Below are positions 22,165-22,551 of a stretch of 22,551 nucleotides of DNA, piece by piece. The notes below the pieces were generated by a model. It was not told the DNA's origin and did not search any database. It worked only from the letters and a program-made list of their open reading frames with translations. How positions within the stretch are numbered: position 1 is the stretch's first letter; the number at the start of each line of letters is the position of its first letter. Origin of the DNA: Candidatus Minthenecus merdequi (lineage in GTDB: Bacteria > Bacteroidota > Bacteroidia > Bacteroidales > Paludibacteraceae). The position numbers and the translations under genes were made by a program. The stretch lies in NCBI GenBank assembly GCA_018064385.1, contig JAGHVI010000058.1:1-22551 (forward strand), read 5' to 3'.

Positions 22165-22428
22165 TTATTTCTTATTGCGGCTTTGACGATTTTGATATCT
22201 GCTGAGGAACTTATCAACACGACCGGCAGTATCAACAAGTTTGCTTTTGCCAGTGTAGAATGGATGTGAAGAGCTAGAAATCTCAAGCTTCACAAGTGGG
22301 TAAGTTACCCCATCAATATCGATGGTTTCTTTCGTAGCAACTGTTGAACGGGAGAAGAAAATTTCTTCGTTCGACATGTCTTTGAACACTACGGGACGAT
22401 AGCTTTCTGGATGAATACCCTTTTTCAT
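22165..22428 (-). CDS. rpmE: 50S ribosomal protein L31 type B
   Basis: An 87-residue protein of the large ribosomal subunit that bridges to the small subunit. It starts MKKGIHPESYRPVVFKDMS and contains SSSSHPFYTGKSKLVDTAGRVDKFLSRY, the hallmarks of bL31. It lacks the CxxC zinc pair of type A L31, so it is the zinc-free type B (RpmE2). The start at 22428 is chosen because the frame further upstream runs into tRNA-Ser. The tRNA 3' end is only 23 bp before the start and no terminator intervenes, so tRNA and mRNA are likely produced from one precursor. A hairpin terminator follows. Confidence 0.96.
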   Translation of the reverse strand: MKKGIHPESYRPVVFKDMSNEEIFFSRSTVATKETIDIDGVTYPLVKLEISSSSHPFYTGKSKLVDTAGRVDKFLSRYQNRQSRNKK

Positions 22429-22451
22429 TGTTAGTAAATTTAATTTTTTTG

Positions 22452-22536
22452 CGGAGAGAGAGGGATTCGAACCCCCGGTACCTCTCAGTACGTCGGTTTT
22501 CAAGACCGATGCAATCGACCACTCTGCCATCTCTCC
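22452..22536 (-). tRNA. tRNA-Ser (anticodon TGA)
   Basis: Minus-strand, 85 nt with the long variable arm of class II tRNAs. The acceptor GGAGAGA pairs with TCTCTCC and the discriminator is G. The anticodon loop CTTGAAA has TGA (22500-22502 on the plus strand reads TCA). The variable arm is GTACTGAGAGGTACC and the T arm GGGGGTTCGAATCCCTC. The last bases of the window read TTTGCAGCCGATTTA on the minus strand upstream of it, so the -7 box is cut by the window edge. Confidence 0.95.
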
Positions 22537-22551
22537 TAAATCGGCTGCAAA

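Noticed and set aside
22429..22530. Longer N-terminus for L31 starting at 22530
   Set aside because: It is translated tRNA-Ser sequence.

Overview
The window looks like a chromosomal segment from a low-GC member of the Bacteroidetes, most likely order Bacteroidales. Three things point there. Promoters have the Bacteroides-type form (TTTG, 19-20 bp, TAnnTTTG) upstream of tRNA-Gln, the LRR gene and tRNA-Asp, with weaker -33 boxes at mdh and ssb, and start codons follow A-rich leaders without obvious Shine-Dalgarno sequences. The gene content includes gldE/gldD, type B L31 and a BspA-like LRR protein. The gene order (M23-type membrane protein, dxr, rseP; ssb, gldE, gldD, phosphopantetheinyl transferase) is one I know from this phylum. 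I cannot name the genus.

Layout. 1-260: tRNA-Gln with its promoter and terminator. 260-580: a non-coding stretch with two small tandem repeats. 584-9238: a plus-strand gene train behind one clear promoter, starting with a large secreted BspA-type leucine-rich-repeat protein and continuing at 14 bp or less spacing with dihydrofolate reductase, a short single-pass membrane protein resembling the N-terminal stub of an M23 peptidase, dxr, rseP and an ABC-F ATPase. 9242-10352: malate dehydrogenase with its own promoter and terminator. 10353-10751: repeat-rich DNA with a 109-bp MITE-like element that has near-perfect terminal inverted repeats and a 6-bp target duplication. 10752-13370 (minus): a nucleotide-sugar dehydrogenase, a SUI1/YciH factor, tRNA-Asp, and a cysteine-rich-CWC/YqiA-hydrolase fusion. 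13385-13637: a 253-bp element with perfect 18-bp terminal inverted repeats. 13749-14159 (minus): a 30-residue basic ribosomal-type protein and an HU protein. 14329-21700 (plus): ssb, gldE, gldD, a phosphopantetheinyl transferase, nfo, a DPP5-like S9 peptidase lipoprotein, a small acidic protein and an N-terminally short LpxL/HtrB acyltransferase. 21715-22092: a second, oppositely oriented copy of the 18-bp-TIR element. 22165-22536 (minus): ribosomal protein L31 type B and tRNA-Ser.

Most genes are housekeeping: isoprenoid synthesis (dxr), folate (folA), envelope proteolysis (rseP), TCA cycle (mdh), DNA repair and binding (ssb, nfo, HU), lipid A acylation and protein secretion/surface functions. 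I see no CRISPR array, phage, defence island or obvious new multi-gene system. The most interesting signals are the non-autonomous repeat elements and what they may have done. The ~8 kb between the two inverted element copies has plus-strand genes that are C-rich, while plus-strand genes to the left are G-rich, which is what an inversion by recombination between the copies would leave. Other points worth a look are an M23-like protein without a peptidase domain, a Cys-rich/hydrolase fusion, and two tRNA genes placed immediately upstream of translation-related genes.
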